The notes: generated by a model from the sequence alone, not told the origin. A stretch of DNA of 64,000 bases from Actinomadura_C sp036008685 (GCA_036008685.1 DASYNF010000275.1:1-64000); one strand, 5' to 3'. Counted from the first letter of the stretch, positions 53,738 through 62,714 are shown. Numbers and translations: made by a program.

Positions 53738-55624
53738 TCAGAGGTACGGGCGCTGGGCGCGCTTGTCCTTGTCGTAGCGGGCCCGGGCCTCGCGGGTGCT
53801 CTCCAGCCCGGAGACCTCCGCCACGGGGACGTCCCACCACGCCTCGCTGCTCGGCACCGGAGCCAGGGGGTCGGTCTCCACGTGGACCACGGTCGTACGG
53901 CCGGAGTCCCTGGCCGTCCGCAGAGCCGCGCGAAGCTCGTCGATCCCGTTCGCGCGCAGCACGTCGGCGCCGAGGCTCGCGGCGTTGGCGGCGAGGTCCA
54001 CCGGCAGCACGGCCCCGTCGAGGTCCCCGGTCTCCTCCGACCGGTACCGATAGCGGGTCCCGAACCGCTGCGCGCCCACCGTCTCGGACAGGTTGCCGAT
54101 CGAGGCGAAGCCGTGGTTCTGCACCAGGACGACCACGAGCTTCACCCCCTCCTGCACGGCCGTGACGAGTTCCTGCGCCATCATCAGATAAGAGCCGTCG
54201 CCGACGAGCACGAAGACCTCACGGCCGGGGTCCTCCTCGAGCGCGGCCATCTTCACACCCAGGCCTCCCGCGATCTCATAGCCCATGCAGGAGTAGCCGT
54301 ACTCGACGTGGTAGCCCTTGGGATCGCGTGCTCTCCAGAGCTTGTGCAGGTCACCCGGCATCGAGCCGGCGGCGCACACCACCACGTCCCGTGGCCCGGC
54401 GATCTCGTTGACGGCTCCGAGGACCTCCGACTGGGCGGGGAGCGGTCCGTGTCCGAGGGCGTAGGCCCGGTCCACGGTCGCGTTCCAGGACGCGGCGAGC
54501 CGCGCGGCCCCGGCGCGGTAGTCCTCCGGCACCGACCACCCCGTCAGGGCCGTCCGGAGCCCGGCCAGCCCGGCGCGCGCGTCCGCGACGAGCGCCTCGC
54601 CCGATCGCTTGACGGCGTCGGCACCGGCCACGTTGAGGTTGACGAACCGTACGGCCGGATCGGCGAAGAGGCTGCCCGACGCCGTGGTGAAGTCGCTGTA
54701 GCGGGTGCCGATGCCCAGCACCAGGTCGGCCTCCCGGGCGAGCGCGTTGGCGGCGGTGCTGCCCGTGGCGCCGATCGCGCCGACCGCGCCGGGATGGTCC
54801 CACGCCAGCGCACCCTTGCCGGCCTGGGTCTCGGCCACGGGGATGCCCGTGGCCGCGGCGAACTCGGCGAGCTCGGCGGCGGCACCGGAGTAGATCACGC
54901 CCCCGCCCGCCACGATGATCGGCCGTCGTGCCGCCCGCAGCAGCTCGGCGGCACGGGCCAGGGCGGCCGGCTCGGGCACCGGCCGGGCGACGTGCCAGAT
55001 CCTCCGCTCGAACAGCTCGCCCGGCCAGTCATGGGCCTCCGCCTGCACGTCCTGCGGGAGTGCCAGCGTCACCGCGCCGGTCTCGGCGGGGTCGGTGAGG
55101 ATCCGCATGGCCGCGAGGAGGGCCGGCGGCAGTTGCTCGGGGCGGTTGATCCGATCCCAGAACCTGGACACCGGCCTGAAGGCGTCGTTGACGGAGACGT
55201 CGTAGGAGCGGTGGTCCTCGAGCTCCTGCAGGACCGGGTTGGCCACCCTGGTGGCGAAGACGTCTCCGGGCAGCAGCAGCACCGGGATCCGGTTGACGGT
55301 CGCCAGGGCGGCGCCGGTCACCATGTTGGTCGCGCCCGGCCCGATCGAGGACGTGCACGCGAAGGCGCGCAACCGGTCGTGCATGCGGGCGTAGCCGACC
55401 GCCGCGTGCACCATCGCCTGCTCGTTGCGGGCCATGTAGTAGGGAAGCCCGCCGGTGCCGCCGGCCCGCTCCTCCAGCAGTCCCTGTCCCACGCCGGCGA
55501 CGTTGCCGTGGCCGAAGATGCCGAAGCATCCGCCGAAGAACCGCCGCTCCACGCCGTCGCGCTCCGACCACTGGCAGGCCAGGAACCGTACGATCGCCTG
55601 TCCGACCGTGAGTCGCGTGCTCAT
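53738..55624 (-). CDS. iolD: 3D-(3,5/4)-trihydroxycyclohexane-1,2-dione hydrolase IolD
   Basis: Thiamine-diphosphate enzyme that opens the ring of the inositol catabolite to 5-deoxy-glucuronate. The 628-residue protein has the acetolactate-synthase fold: RRFFGGCFGIFGHGNVAGVG near 28, FACTSSIGPGATNM near 88 and the ThDP-Mg motif VGDGSYLMMAQELVTA with later Asn near 475-500. The ATG at 55624 overlaps the iolB stop as ATGA, which decides the start. Last gene of the iol operon. Confidence 0.95.
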   Translation of the reverse strand: MSTRLTVGQAIVRFLACQWSERDGVERRFFGGCFGIFGHGNVAGVGQGLLEERAGGTGGLPYYMARNEQAMVHAAVGYARMHDRLRAFACTSSIGPGATNMVTGAALATVNRIPVLLLPGDVFATRVANPVLQELEDHRSYDVSVNDAFRPVSRFWDRINRPEQLPPALLAAMRILTDPAETGAVTLALPQDVQAEAHDWPGELFERRIWHVARPVPEPAALARAAELLRAARRPIIVAGGGVIYSGAAAELAEFAAATGIPVAETQAGKGALAWDHPGAVGAIGATGSTAANALAREADLVLGIGTRYSDFTTASGSLFADPAVRFVNLNVAGADAVKRSGEALVADARAGLAGLRTALTGWSVPEDYRAGAARLAASWNATVDRAYALGHGPLPAQSEVLGAVNEIAGPRDVVVCAAGSMPGDLHKLWRARDPKGYHVEYGYSCMGYEIAGGLGVKMAALEEDPGREVFVLVGDGSYLMMAQELVTAVQEGVKLVVVLVQNHGFASIGNLSETVGAQRFGTRYRYRSEETGDLDGAVLPVDLAANAASLGADVLRANGIDELRAALRTARDSGRTTVVHVETDPLAPVPSSEAWWDVPVAEVSGLESTREARARYDKDKRAQRPYL

Positions 55625-56475
55625 GAGGCGCCCTCCGTGCTCGTCCGGGGAAGCCGCGGATCCATCTCCTGGTCCGCCCACGCCTTCCGTACCCAGGCGT
55701 GCGCCGGATCGTCACAGATCGACCAGGCGCGCTCGGCGGCGGGCCCGGCCATCACGTTCAGGTAGTACAGGTCGTAGCCGGGGACCGCCATCGACGGGCC
55801 GTGCCAGCCGTGCGGGATCAGTACCACGTCGCCGGTGCGGACCTCGGCCAGCACGTCGATCGGCCGGTCCGCGGTGCCGTAGACCCGCTGGTAGGCCATG
55901 CCACCGCGGTCCACCTCGAAGTAGTAGATCTCCTCCAGCACGCACTCGCCCGGACGGTCCTCGTCGTGCTTGTGCGGGGGGTAGGAGGACCAGTTGCCGT
56001 CCGGGGTCAGCACCTCACAGGAGATGAGCCGGTCGGCCTCGAAGGCCTCGGGGGTGCAGAAGTTGTTGACCTGCCGGGCGGCCCGCCCGGCTCCGCGCAG
56101 CTCCACCGGGACGCCCGCGGCCGGTCCGTAGCGCGGGGTCAGCCGGTTGTCGCACCGGGCGGCGGGCAGGGCGAACCGGCCCCGGCCGGACACGGTCACC
56201 GTGGCGTCCCGCGGGGCGTAGGCGAAGTCGGTCACGCGGGAGAACACGCTGTCGCGGCCCTCCAGCTCGAAGGTCCTGCCGTCACAGGACACCGCGCAGG
56301 ATCCGGCGAGCGGAAGCACGAGCGTCTCGAACTCGCCGGTCTCGAAGGTCCACGACCCTCCCGTGCCGAGCTCGAGGACCCTCAGGGCCGACCGCTCCCA
56401 GCCGGCCGTGTCCGGTGTGACCTCCAGGGCGAAGGCGTCCGTCGCCGTGCTCCCGGCGGGCAGGTGATGTTTCAT
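55621..56475 (-). CDS. iolB: 5-deoxy-glucuronate isomerase IolB
   Basis: Converts 5-deoxy-glucuronate to 2-deoxy-5-keto-gluconate. The 284-residue double-cupin protein has metal ligands in SSYPPHKHDEDRPGECVLEE (near 161-180) and a second cluster around VLIPHGWHGPSMAVPGYDLYYLNVMAG near 225. Length matches IolB. ATG at 56475; 48 bp separates it from the aldolase gene, and it overlaps iolD by four bases. Confidence 0.95.
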   Translation of the reverse strand: MKHHLPAGSTATDAFALEVTPDTAGWERSALRVLELGTGGSWTFETGEFETLVLPLAGSCAVSCDGRTFELEGRDSVFSRVTDFAYAPRDATVTVSGRGRFALPAARCDNRLTPRYGPAAGVPVELRGAGRAARQVNNFCTPEAFEADRLISCEVLTPDGNWSSYPPHKHDEDRPGECVLEEIYYFEVDRGGMAYQRVYGTADRPIDVLAEVRTGDVVLIPHGWHGPSMAVPGYDLYYLNVMAGPAAERAWSICDDPAHAWVRKAWADQEMDPRLPRTSTEGAS

Positions 56476-56523
56476 CGGCCGCTCACCTCTCTGTGCCTCG
56501 TCGGCCGCTCACCGCTCCATGGT

Positions 56524-57414
56524 TCATCGCAGGACCTCCACGGCGGCGTCGACGGCCGCCTCCACATCGCCGCCGGACGGGTAGAGCAGAGACCGGCCGA
56601 CCACGAGACCCCTCACGCTCGGCAGCTCCAGCGCCTTGCGCCACCCGGCCAGCACGGCTTCGGGGTCGTCGGGGACCTCGCCACCGAGCAGGAGCGCGGG
56701 AAGCGTCGAGGCGGCCATGACCCGTTCCATCTCGGCGACCACGGGCACCTTGAGCCAGGTGTAGGCGGAGGTCGTGCCGAGCGCCGAGGCGATCGCGATG
56801 GCCCGGATCATCGCCTCCGGCGTGAGGACGTTGTGGAGGCGCCCGCCGGCGCGATGGCAGAGGAAGGGCTCCACCAGCGCGATGAGCCGCCGCGCGGCCA
56901 GCTCCGTCACCGCGCCGGCGCAGGACTCGAGCGTACGGGCGGTGGCCGGATCGTCCTCGTCCACGCGCAGCAGCATCTTGCCGCCGTCCAGGCCGGCCCT
57001 CGAGATCCCCTCGGCGTCATAGCCGGTGAAACGGTCGTCCATCTCGAAGGAAGCGCCCGTCAGCCCGCCCCGGTTCATCGAGCCGAGCACCACCTTGCCG
57101 TCGAGTACACCGAGCAGCAGCAGATCCTCGATGAGGTCCGGGGTGCCGAGCACGCCGTCCACTCCCGGGCGGCCGAGCGCACGGCACACCCGCTCGAGCA
57201 GGTCCCGCCGGTCGGCCATGGCGAGCGGATCCGGGCCCGCGCGGAGAGAACCCCGCGCCGGGTGGTCCGCCGCCACGATGAGCAGGCGGCCGGACCGCTC
57301 GAGCGGCCGCCTGCGCCGTACCCGGCGGTCCGCGGCCTCCTCGATGGCCCCCGGCCGGGTCGCCCTGATCTCGGTGAGGGCGCCGAAGCGCTCCCCGAAC
57401 GTCCCTCGGGTCAT
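56524..57414 (-). CDS. Class I aldolase-like (beta/alpha)8 protein, likely inositol-pathway aldolase
   Basis: A 296-residue TIM-barrel protein of the group named after Corynebacterium Cgl0159, related to deoxyribose-phosphate and class I fructose-bisphosphate aldolases. Segments include LIVAADHPARGSL near 45, LLLLGVLDGKVVLGSMNRGG near 98, GGKMLLRVDEDD near 143 and a candidate Schiff-base Lys in AYTWLKVPVV near 218. Within this operon it most likely cleaves 2-deoxy-5-keto-gluconate-6-phosphate, replacing the class II IolJ of Bacillus; that is inference from position. It overlaps iolC by four bases. Confidence 0.83.
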   Translation of the reverse strand: MTRGTFGERFGALTEIRATRPGAIEEAADRRVRRRRPLERSGRLLIVAADHPARGSLRAGPDPLAMADRRDLLERVCRALGRPGVDGVLGTPDLIEDLLLLGVLDGKVVLGSMNRGGLTGASFEMDDRFTGYDAEGISRAGLDGGKMLLRVDEDDPATARTLESCAGAVTELAARRLIALVEPFLCHRAGGRLHNVLTPEAMIRAIAIASALGTTSAYTWLKVPVVAEMERVMAASTLPALLLGGEVPDDPEAVLAGWRKALELPSVRGLVVGRSLLYPSGGDVEAAVDAAVEVLR

Positions 57415-58415
57415 GTGCCCCTCTCGGTCATGAGCCGTTCCACCTCGGCCGCCTCCGGCATGGCCGGCGAACAGGCCAGCCGGGAGGCGACGATGGCTCC
57501 GGCGGCGTTGGCGAACCGCACCGTGTGTTCGAGGTCCCAGCCGCTGAGCAACCCGTGACAGAGGGCCCCTCCGAAGGCGTCGCCCGCACCCAGGCCGTTG
57601 ACGACCTCCACCTCCACAGGCGGCACCTCGACGCTCTGGTCCCGCGTGGCGGCGAGCACGCCCTTGGGGCCCTGTTTCACGATGGCCAGGTCCACCCCGC
57701 GGCCGAGCAGTGCCCGCGCGGCCCTATGGGGGTCCCGCTCACCGACCGCGATCTCGCACTCGTCGAGGTTGCCCACCGCGACGCTCGCGTGGGCGAGCGC
57801 GGCGCGCACCGCGCCGCGGGCGGCGTCCGGCGAGGACCAGAACATGGGCCGGTAGTCCAGGTCCAGGACGGTGAGGGCCCCGCGGGACCGTGCCCGCAGC
57901 GCGGCCAGCGTCGCGGCCCGGCTCGGCTGCTGCGACAGCCCGGTCACGGTGGCCCAGAACACCCGGGCGGCGCGGATCGCCTCCAGGTCCAGCTCCTCGG
58001 GCCTGATCTCCAGGTCGGGGGCCTTGGGACGGCGGTAGAAGTACAGGGGGAAGTGGTCCGGCGGGAAGATCTCACAGAAGGCCAGTGGCGTGGGGAGCCC
58101 CGGGACGGCGGTGACGAAGCGGTCGTCGACCCCGTAGCCGCCCAGCGCCCGGTGGATGTAGCGGCCGAACGGGTCCTCGCCGGTGCGGGTGATGACGGCG
58201 GCGCGGCGGCCGTGCCGTGCGGCCGCGACGGCGACGTTGGTCGGACTCCCGCCGAGGTATTTCCCGAACGTCTCCACGTCCTCCAGGGCGACCCCGGTCT
58301 GGAGCGGATAGAGGTCGACGCTGATCCGTCCCATCGTGATGAGGTCGAAGCCCTGTTCGCCCTCGGCGCCGGCGGCCGTCCGGCCGGGGCCCTCCCCCGG
58401 CCCCTGACCGCTCAT
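57411..58415 (-). CDS. iolC: 5-dehydro-2-deoxygluconokinase IolC
   Basis: PfkB-family kinase that phosphorylates 2-deoxy-5-keto-gluconate. The 334-residue protein has the N-terminal GRISVDLYPLQTG, first PfkB signature GGSPTNVAVAAARHGRRAAV near 53 and the anion-hole/catalytic Asp in VNGLGAGDAFGGAL near 275. The ATG at 58415 overlaps the iolE stop as ATGA, ruling out the longer open frame upstream. The extra 22 N-terminal residues before the fold are Gly/Glu-rich. Confidence 0.94.
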   Translation of the reverse strand: MSGQGPGEGPGRTAAGAEGEQGFDLITMGRISVDLYPLQTGVALEDVETFGKYLGGSPTNVAVAAARHGRRAAVITRTGEDPFGRYIHRALGGYGVDDRFVTAVPGLPTPLAFCEIFPPDHFPLYFYRRPKAPDLEIRPEELDLEAIRAARVFWATVTGLSQQPSRAATLAALRARSRGALTVLDLDYRPMFWSSPDAARGAVRAALAHASVAVGNLDECEIAVGERDPHRAARALLGRGVDLAIVKQGPKGVLAATRDQSVEVPPVEVEVVNGLGAGDAFGGALCHGLLSGWDLEHTVRFANAAGAIVASRLACSPAMPEAAEVERLMTERGT

Positions 58416-59284
58416 CCGGTGACCTCGCGCAGGAACGCGACGCTCGCGGCCACGTCCGCGCAGGGCCCGGTGCCCGCGGCGGGTTCGGTGTCGAGGACGG
58501 TGTCCTGCTCGATCACGTACCACCCGGCGTAGCCGGCGTCCTCGAGGGCCCGCACGATGGCGGCGATGTCGACGTCGCCGGCGCCGAGCGGCCGGTAGAG
58601 TCCTGCCCGCACCGCCTCCGTGTAGGTGAGCGGCCCTCGCCGGACCCGAGCCGCCAGCCCCTCGTCCACGTCCTTCAGGTGCACGTGCGAGATCCGGGTC
58701 GCGGCCGACCGCGCGAGGTCCACCGGATCCGCGCCGCCGACCAGGAGGTGACCGGTGTCGAGGCACAGGTCCATGTCGGAGCCGTGGAGGACCCTGGCGA
58801 CCTCGGCCGGTCTCTCCACGACCGTGCCGACGTGCGGGTGCAAAGCGGCCCGCAGGCCGCGTGCCCGCGCGCTCCCGGCGATCCGGCCCAGGTTGCCGAG
58901 CATCGTCGTCCAGGCCCCGGCGTCCAGATCCGGCCGTCCGTCGTAGCCGCCGGCTCCGGTCGCGGCGGCGAGGACCAGGGTCTGCGCCGCGCCGAAGCCG
59001 TCCATCGCCCGTTCCAGCCCCGGCAGCGGATCGTGGGCGGCCTGGTGGAGTACGACGGGGACGAAGCCCCCCACGGGCCGGAGGCCGAAGCCGTCCAGCA
59101 GCGCGGTCCGCGCGGAGGCGGCGGAGGGCAGGAAGCCGTCGGGGCCGAACTCCGTGGCCGCGAGGCCCAGGTCGCGCATCTCGGCGAGCACTCGTCCGGG
59201 CCGCAGCTGATGTCCCCACCCGGGGACCTCGCAGACCCCCCACGAGATCGGTGCGCCGGCGATCCTGTCGGTGATGGACCTCAT
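58412..59284 (-). CDS. iolE: Inosose dehydratase IolE-like TIM-barrel protein
   Basis: Dehydrates 2-keto-myo-inositol to the trihydroxycyclohexanedione used by IolD. The 290-residue xylose-isomerase-like barrel has IAGAPISWGVCEVPGWG near 8, FGPDGFLP near 47, MDLCLDTGHLLVGG near 170 and ISHVHLKDVD near 198 with metal ligands. ATG at 59284 is chosen for GAGGGGGGCC just upstream. First gene of the iol operon. No iolG, mmsA/iolA, transporter or regulator gene is adjacent. Confidence 0.9.
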   Translation of the reverse strand: MRSITDRIAGAPISWGVCEVPGWGHQLRPGRVLAEMRDLGLAATEFGPDGFLPSAASARTALLDGFGLRPVGGFVPVVLHQAAHDPLPGLERAMDGFGAAQTLVLAAATGAGGYDGRPDLDAGAWTTMLGNLGRIAGSARARGLRAALHPHVGTVVERPAEVARVLHGSDMDLCLDTGHLLVGGADPVDLARSAATRISHVHLKDVDEGLAARVRRGPLTYTEAVRAGLYRPLGAGDVDIAAIVRALEDAGYAGWYVIEQDTVLDTEPAAGTGPCADVAASVAFLREVTG

Positions 59285-59456
59285 CGGCCCCCCTCGGTCG
59301 GTCCGCCGGCGGGTGCCGGCAGGGCCGAGTGTCATGAAGCCGCCCGCGGGCTGTCAATAGCGGGGGGCGGGCACGCAGGTGTGCGGGCCCAGGTGCGCCG
59401 CCCGCTCGAGCCGACCGGCCGCTACGACGATGACCCTGCCGGCGCCGAGCCGCGGA

Positions 59457-59669
59457 TCAGGTGTCCTCGAGCCGGAACCCGACCTTGACTCCGACCTGGA
59501 AGTGCGCGACCTCGCCATCGAGGATCTGGCCGCGCACCTCGGTCAGCTCGAACCAGTCCAGGTGACGGAGGGTCTGCGCGGCCCGCCTGATCGCGTTGCG
59601 GACGGCCGCGTCGACGCTCTCCGGGGATGTGCCGACGATCTCGGTGACACGGTAGGTTCGCTCGCTCAC
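59457..59669 (-). CDS. Dodecin
   Basis: A 70-residue flavin-binding protein that assembles into hollow dodecamers storing FMN or riboflavin. The sequence matches the family along its length: RVTEIVGTSPESVDAAVRNA, the flavin-stacking Trp in LDWFELTEVRGQI near 38, and AHFQVGVKVGFRLED at the end. GTG at 59669 with GGAGG upstream; the longer frame to 59708 lacks a site. Divergent from the DUF3099 gene by 50 bp. Confidence 0.93.
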   Translation of the reverse strand: MSERTYRVTEIVGTSPESVDAAVRNAIRRAAQTLRHLDWFELTEVRGQILDGEVAHFQVGVKVGFRLEDT

Positions 59670-59719
59670 TGGGGGCCTCCGGTATCGCTTCCTGCGGGGA
59701 CTCGGCATAACGTAGAAGC

Positions 59720-60058
59720 GTGAGGGTTATTACCCGCCGCAAAGCGGATGTCTACACGGTCACGGACGCGCACCGGCCGATGTCCGAGGACATCGACTAC
59801 CGCCAGCGCCGCTACCTGGTGTCCATGGGGATCCGGACCGTCTGCTTCCTCCTCGCCGTCTTCCTCACCGGACACGCACCGCTGTGGCTGGTGGGGATCC
59901 TCGTGGTCGGAGCCCTCGTGCTCCCCTACATCAGCGTCGTCTTCGCCAATGGCGGGCGGGAGCCGGACAACGCGGCCCACTTCGACGACGACGCCGCAGT
60001 CCGCGAAAGGGCGAGCCACAAGCAGATTTCCGGTCGGTCTCGGGAAATCCGCTCGTGA
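59720..60058 (+). CDS. DUF3099 family membrane protein
   Basis: A 112-residue actinobacterial protein of unknown function. It has the family opening (YTVTDAHRPMSEDIDYRQRRYLVSM-like), two membrane segments (about 38-55 and 58-76) and a charged C-terminal tail. GTG at 59720 has no clear ribosome site. The C-rich-loop RNA candidate begins 45 bp after its stop codon. Confidence 0.88.
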   Translation: MRVITRRKADVYTVTDAHRPMSEDIDYRQRRYLVSMGIRTVCFLLAVFLTGHAPLWLVGILVVGALVLPYISVVFANGGREPDNAAHFDDDAAVRERASHKQISGRSREIRS

Positions 60059-60064
60059 CATCTC

Positions 60065-60096
60065 TTGACTAACCCATGGGGGTTTCGGTGTACGAT
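60065..60096 (+). promoter_or_regulatory. Putative promoter of the C-rich-loop RNA
   Basis: TTGACT (60065-60070) and TACGAT (60091-60096) fit -35 and -10 consensus, though the 20-bp spacer is longer than usual. Transcription would start near 60103, at the foot of the first hairpin. Confidence 0.4.
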
Positions 60097-60102
60097 TTGT
60101 AC

Positions 60103-60214
60103 CGGCGCTCTGATCCCCCGTCGGGGCGCCCGTGCCGGTGTTCCGGGCCCCCGTCGGAACACCGATGATGCGACGCCGGGTGGATTGCCCCCGTATCCAC
60201 CCGGCGTCGCTTTT
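60103..60214 (+). ncRNA. Small RNA candidate with three C5-loop hairpins (6C-like)
   Basis: Three consecutive stem-loops each present CCCCCG in the loop. Hairpin 1: 60104-60113 pairs with 60121-60130 (10 bp with two G-U), loop TCCCCCG. Hairpin 2: 60137-60145 with 60155-60163 (9 bp), loop containing GCCCCCG. Hairpin 3: 60170-60185 with 60195-60210 (16 bp perfect), loop containing GCCCCCG, followed by TTTT as an intrinsic terminator. Actinobacterial 6C RNAs have two hairpins with six or more loop cytosines; this has three with five, so it may be a divergent member or a separate class. C-rich loops can pair with G-rich ribosome sites. Confidence 0.65.
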
Positions 60215-60420
60215 ACCTAGGGGTTGATCCCCCGAGCCCCTCCCCCTCCTCACCCGCGTCGCGACGTGCGGCTCTGGCCGGGACCGGCCATCCGCCCTGA
60301 CAGGTCCTCCACGGCGGCGGAGGCTCGTCCTCCCCGGGCCTGAGCCCCGCGGCGTCCACGTATTCGTGAAGCCTCCGGGTGCGGAGTCGCCGCGGCACGG
60401 GCGCCTGAGACACTGTGCTG
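60215..60420. other. Gap between the RNA candidate and the small Cys protein gene
   Basis: About 200 bp with no gene recognised. It contains the small hairpin GGGG-TTGAT-CCCC near 60220. A weak -10-like GACACT ends six bases before the next ATG. Confidence 0.4.
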
Positions 60421-60645
60421 ATGACCGACGCTCAGGCCGGCGCCTCCCGATGCTCCGCGAAGGACTGCCGCGCCGACGCACGCTGGGGACTCCGCTGGAA
60501 CAACCCCAAGATCCACACTCCGGAACGACGCAAGGTCTGGCTCGCCTGCGACGATCATCGGGAGTTCCTGTCCCAGTTCCTCGACCGGCGCGGATTCCTG
60601 CGGGACGTGGTCCCCGTGGACGCCCTGGAACCGAACGACGGCTGA
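60421..60645 (+). CDS. Small Cys-containing conserved actinobacterial protein
   Basis: A 74-residue protein with CSAKDCRADARWGLRWNNPK, HTPERRKVWLACDDHREFLSQFL and a C-terminal FLRDVVPV segment. Cys11, Cys16 and Cys46 with a nearby His pair (DDH) suggest a metal site. Similar small proteins are common in actinobacteria, but I know no demonstrated function. ATG at 60421 has no ribosome site, so the mRNA may be leaderless. Confidence 0.78.
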   Translation: MTDAQAGASRCSAKDCRADARWGLRWNNPKIHTPERRKVWLACDDHREFLSQFLDRRGFLRDVVPVDALEPNDG

Positions 60646-60789
60646 CGGTTCCCCATCTCACCCGCCCGCCATGTCAGGAAATATCCTGGCTGAGCCATAA
60701 CTCCGGCATATCCCGTTCCGGAATGAGACGATGACCGCCTCCTGATCAAGGATCTCCCCTCTCCGGGGCAACAGGGAGGACTTCGTCCG

Positions 60790-62700
60790 ATGTGGAAACG
60801 CAGGACGGCCAAGGCCGCCTCCGCGCTGGGCACTGCGGCGCTGCTGCAACTCGCTCTCCTGACCGGCCCGGTCCTCGATGCCGAGGCGGCCAGGGTGGCC
60901 GAGGCCGGGGACGCCAGGGTCGTGCCGATCCAGGTCACCGGGGATCCGGCGAAGCGCTTCAACTTCGTGATCCTCGGCGACGGCTACACGGCCGCCGAGA
61001 TGCCGAAGTTCCGCGCCGACGTCGACAGGCACCTGAGCACCCTCTGGGCCTTCGAACCATGGAAGAGCTACCGCGACTACGTCAACGTCTACGCCGTCGA
61101 GATCGTGTCGGCCGGGTCGGGGGTCGGCTGCGATCCGGATCTGAGCTCTCCCCACAGGAACACGCCACTCGGCATGGGCTTCTGGGGCGGCTGCGATCCG
61201 CGCAGCATCCAGCGGCTGCTGACGGTGGACAGCACGGCACTCGGCCGGTACGCGAACCTGGTCCCCGGCACCGGCGACGGCAACCGGCAGCTCCTGGCGC
61301 TCGGCAACAGCACCACGTACGGCGGCGCGGGAGGCCGGGAGGCGACCGCGTCCGGTGGCAACGCGATGTCCTCGCTGATCATGCCCCATGAGATCGGGCA
61401 CTCACTCGGCCGCCTCGACGACGAATACACCTACTACGCGCGTGGCGTACCCGGAGGCGCCTATGGTCAGGGAGAGCCCGGCTCGGTCCACCACACGACC
61501 CTCACCGAACGGCAGATGCGCGAGCAGCGCGCCAAGTGGTGGCGCTGGCTCGGTGAGAAGAGCGCCTCCGGCGGGGTCATCGGCGGCCATGAGGGCGGGC
61601 TCTACTCCACGAAGGGGGTCTGGCGCCCGAGCGAGCACTCCATGATGAAGGTGCTCGGCTACGAATACGACCAGATCCAGCGCGAGCGCATGACGCAGGC
61701 GATCGCCGAGAAGGTCGACCTGATCCAGGCCTCCACCCCCACCGGCGCGCCCATCGGCGCCGACCGGGTCATGTGGCTGGAGACACTGCACCCGGCCGAT
61801 CACACTCTCCGCGTCACCTGGACCCTCGACGGCCGCGGCGTGCCGTCCGGCCGGGACCGGCACGACCTGGACCTCCGCCGGCTGCGGCTGACGCCGGGAA
61901 CGCACATGCTCACGGCCACCGTGGTCGATCCCACCGATTTCGTCCGGGACCCGGCGATCCGCTCATCGGCCGGCCTCACCCGGACCCGGACCTGGAAGGT
62001 CGACACGCGGGTGACCACCCCCGCGGACCCGGTGGCCCCCGGATTCACCGGATCCACGCCGACGGGCTGGAACCTGCCCGCCCATGCGGTGGTCCAGGTC
62101 GAGACGGCCCACCCCGCCACGTCGGTCCCCGTGGTCCGCTGGACCCTGGACGGGCGGCCCGTACCCCACCCTGGCGACGACCGTGGCCTCGACCTGAAGC
62201 GCTTCCGCCTCCGCTCGGGCACGCATCGCGTCACCGCGACCGTGACCGATCCGGCCACGCCGGGCGGCGGGTCCAAGACCCTCGCCTGGACCGTCGACGC
62301 CGAGCGCCCGAAGATCACCTCCGCGCTGTCACGGCCGGTCGCGACGGCCGGCCGGACGGGCCGCCCCGAGTACGTCTTCGACGAGCGGTTCACGATGAAG
62401 CTCACCCCGTCCGACGACACGGACGGAACCCCGCTGGCGGAGTTCCAGGTCGACGGCGACGGCTGGTTCCGCTACTTCGGCTGGCCCACCGACTCGAACG
62501 CGCCATGGCTGTTCACCCCGCGGGGCACGAAGATCGACGACCTCGTCTACGGCAAGCTCGGCAGGCCCGTCCGTACGGTCGAATGGGACGACGTCCCACC
62601 GGGATACGGCCGCCACACCATCGAATACCGCGCCATCGACGCCGCGGGCAACGTCGGTTCCACGCGGAAGATGACCGTCACCCTCCGCAGGGCGGGCTGA
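60790..62700 (+). CDS. Secreted M64-family zinc metallopeptidase
   Basis: A 636-residue exported protease of the IgA-peptidase M64 family. A signal peptide covers about residues 1-33 (basic start, hydrophobic core, cut near AEA-A). VILGDGYTAAEM near 60 is the family opening, and the zinc site is HEIGHSLGRLDDEY at 200-213. The C-terminal half (about 320-636) contains two Ig-like repeats with VRWTLDGRPVP-type motifs and a final beta-rich module. GGGAGG lies upstream of the ATG. Family members degrade extracellular proteins; the target here is unknown. Confidence 0.9.
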   Translation: MWKRRTAKAASALGTAALLQLALLTGPVLDAEAARVAEAGDARVVPIQVTGDPAKRFNFVILGDGYTAAEMPKFRADVDRHLSTLWAFEPWKSYRDYVNVYAVEIVSAGSGVGCDPDLSSPHRNTPLGMGFWGGCDPRSIQRLLTVDSTALGRYANLVPGTGDGNRQLLALGNSTTYGGAGGREATASGGNAMSSLIMPHEIGHSLGRLDDEYTYYARGVPGGAYGQGEPGSVHHTTLTERQMREQRAKWWRWLGEKSASGGVIGGHEGGLYSTKGVWRPSEHSMMKVLGYEYDQIQRERMTQAIAEKVDLIQASTPTGAPIGADRVMWLETLHPADHTLRVTWTLDGRGVPSGRDRHDLDLRRLRLTPGTHMLTATVVDPTDFVRDPAIRSSAGLTRTRTWKVDTRVTTPADPVAPGFTGSTPTGWNLPAHAVVQVETAHPATSVPVVRWTLDGRPVPHPGDDRGLDLKRFRLRSGTHRVTATVTDPATPGGGSKTLAWTVDAERPKITSALSRPVATAGRTGRPEYVFDERFTMKLTPSDDTDGTPLAEFQVDGDGWFRYFGWPTDSNAPWLFTPRGTKIDDLVYGKLGRPVRTVEWDDVPPGYGRHTIEYRAIDAAGNVGSTRKMTVTLRRAG

Positions 62701-62714
62701 CCGGGGCGGGCCGG

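Noticed and set aside
60103..60214. Calling the C-rich RNA a confirmed 6C RNA
   Set aside because: Three hairpins with five C each do not fit the two-hairpin, six-C definition as I know it, and the genomic neighbours differ; left as 6C-like.
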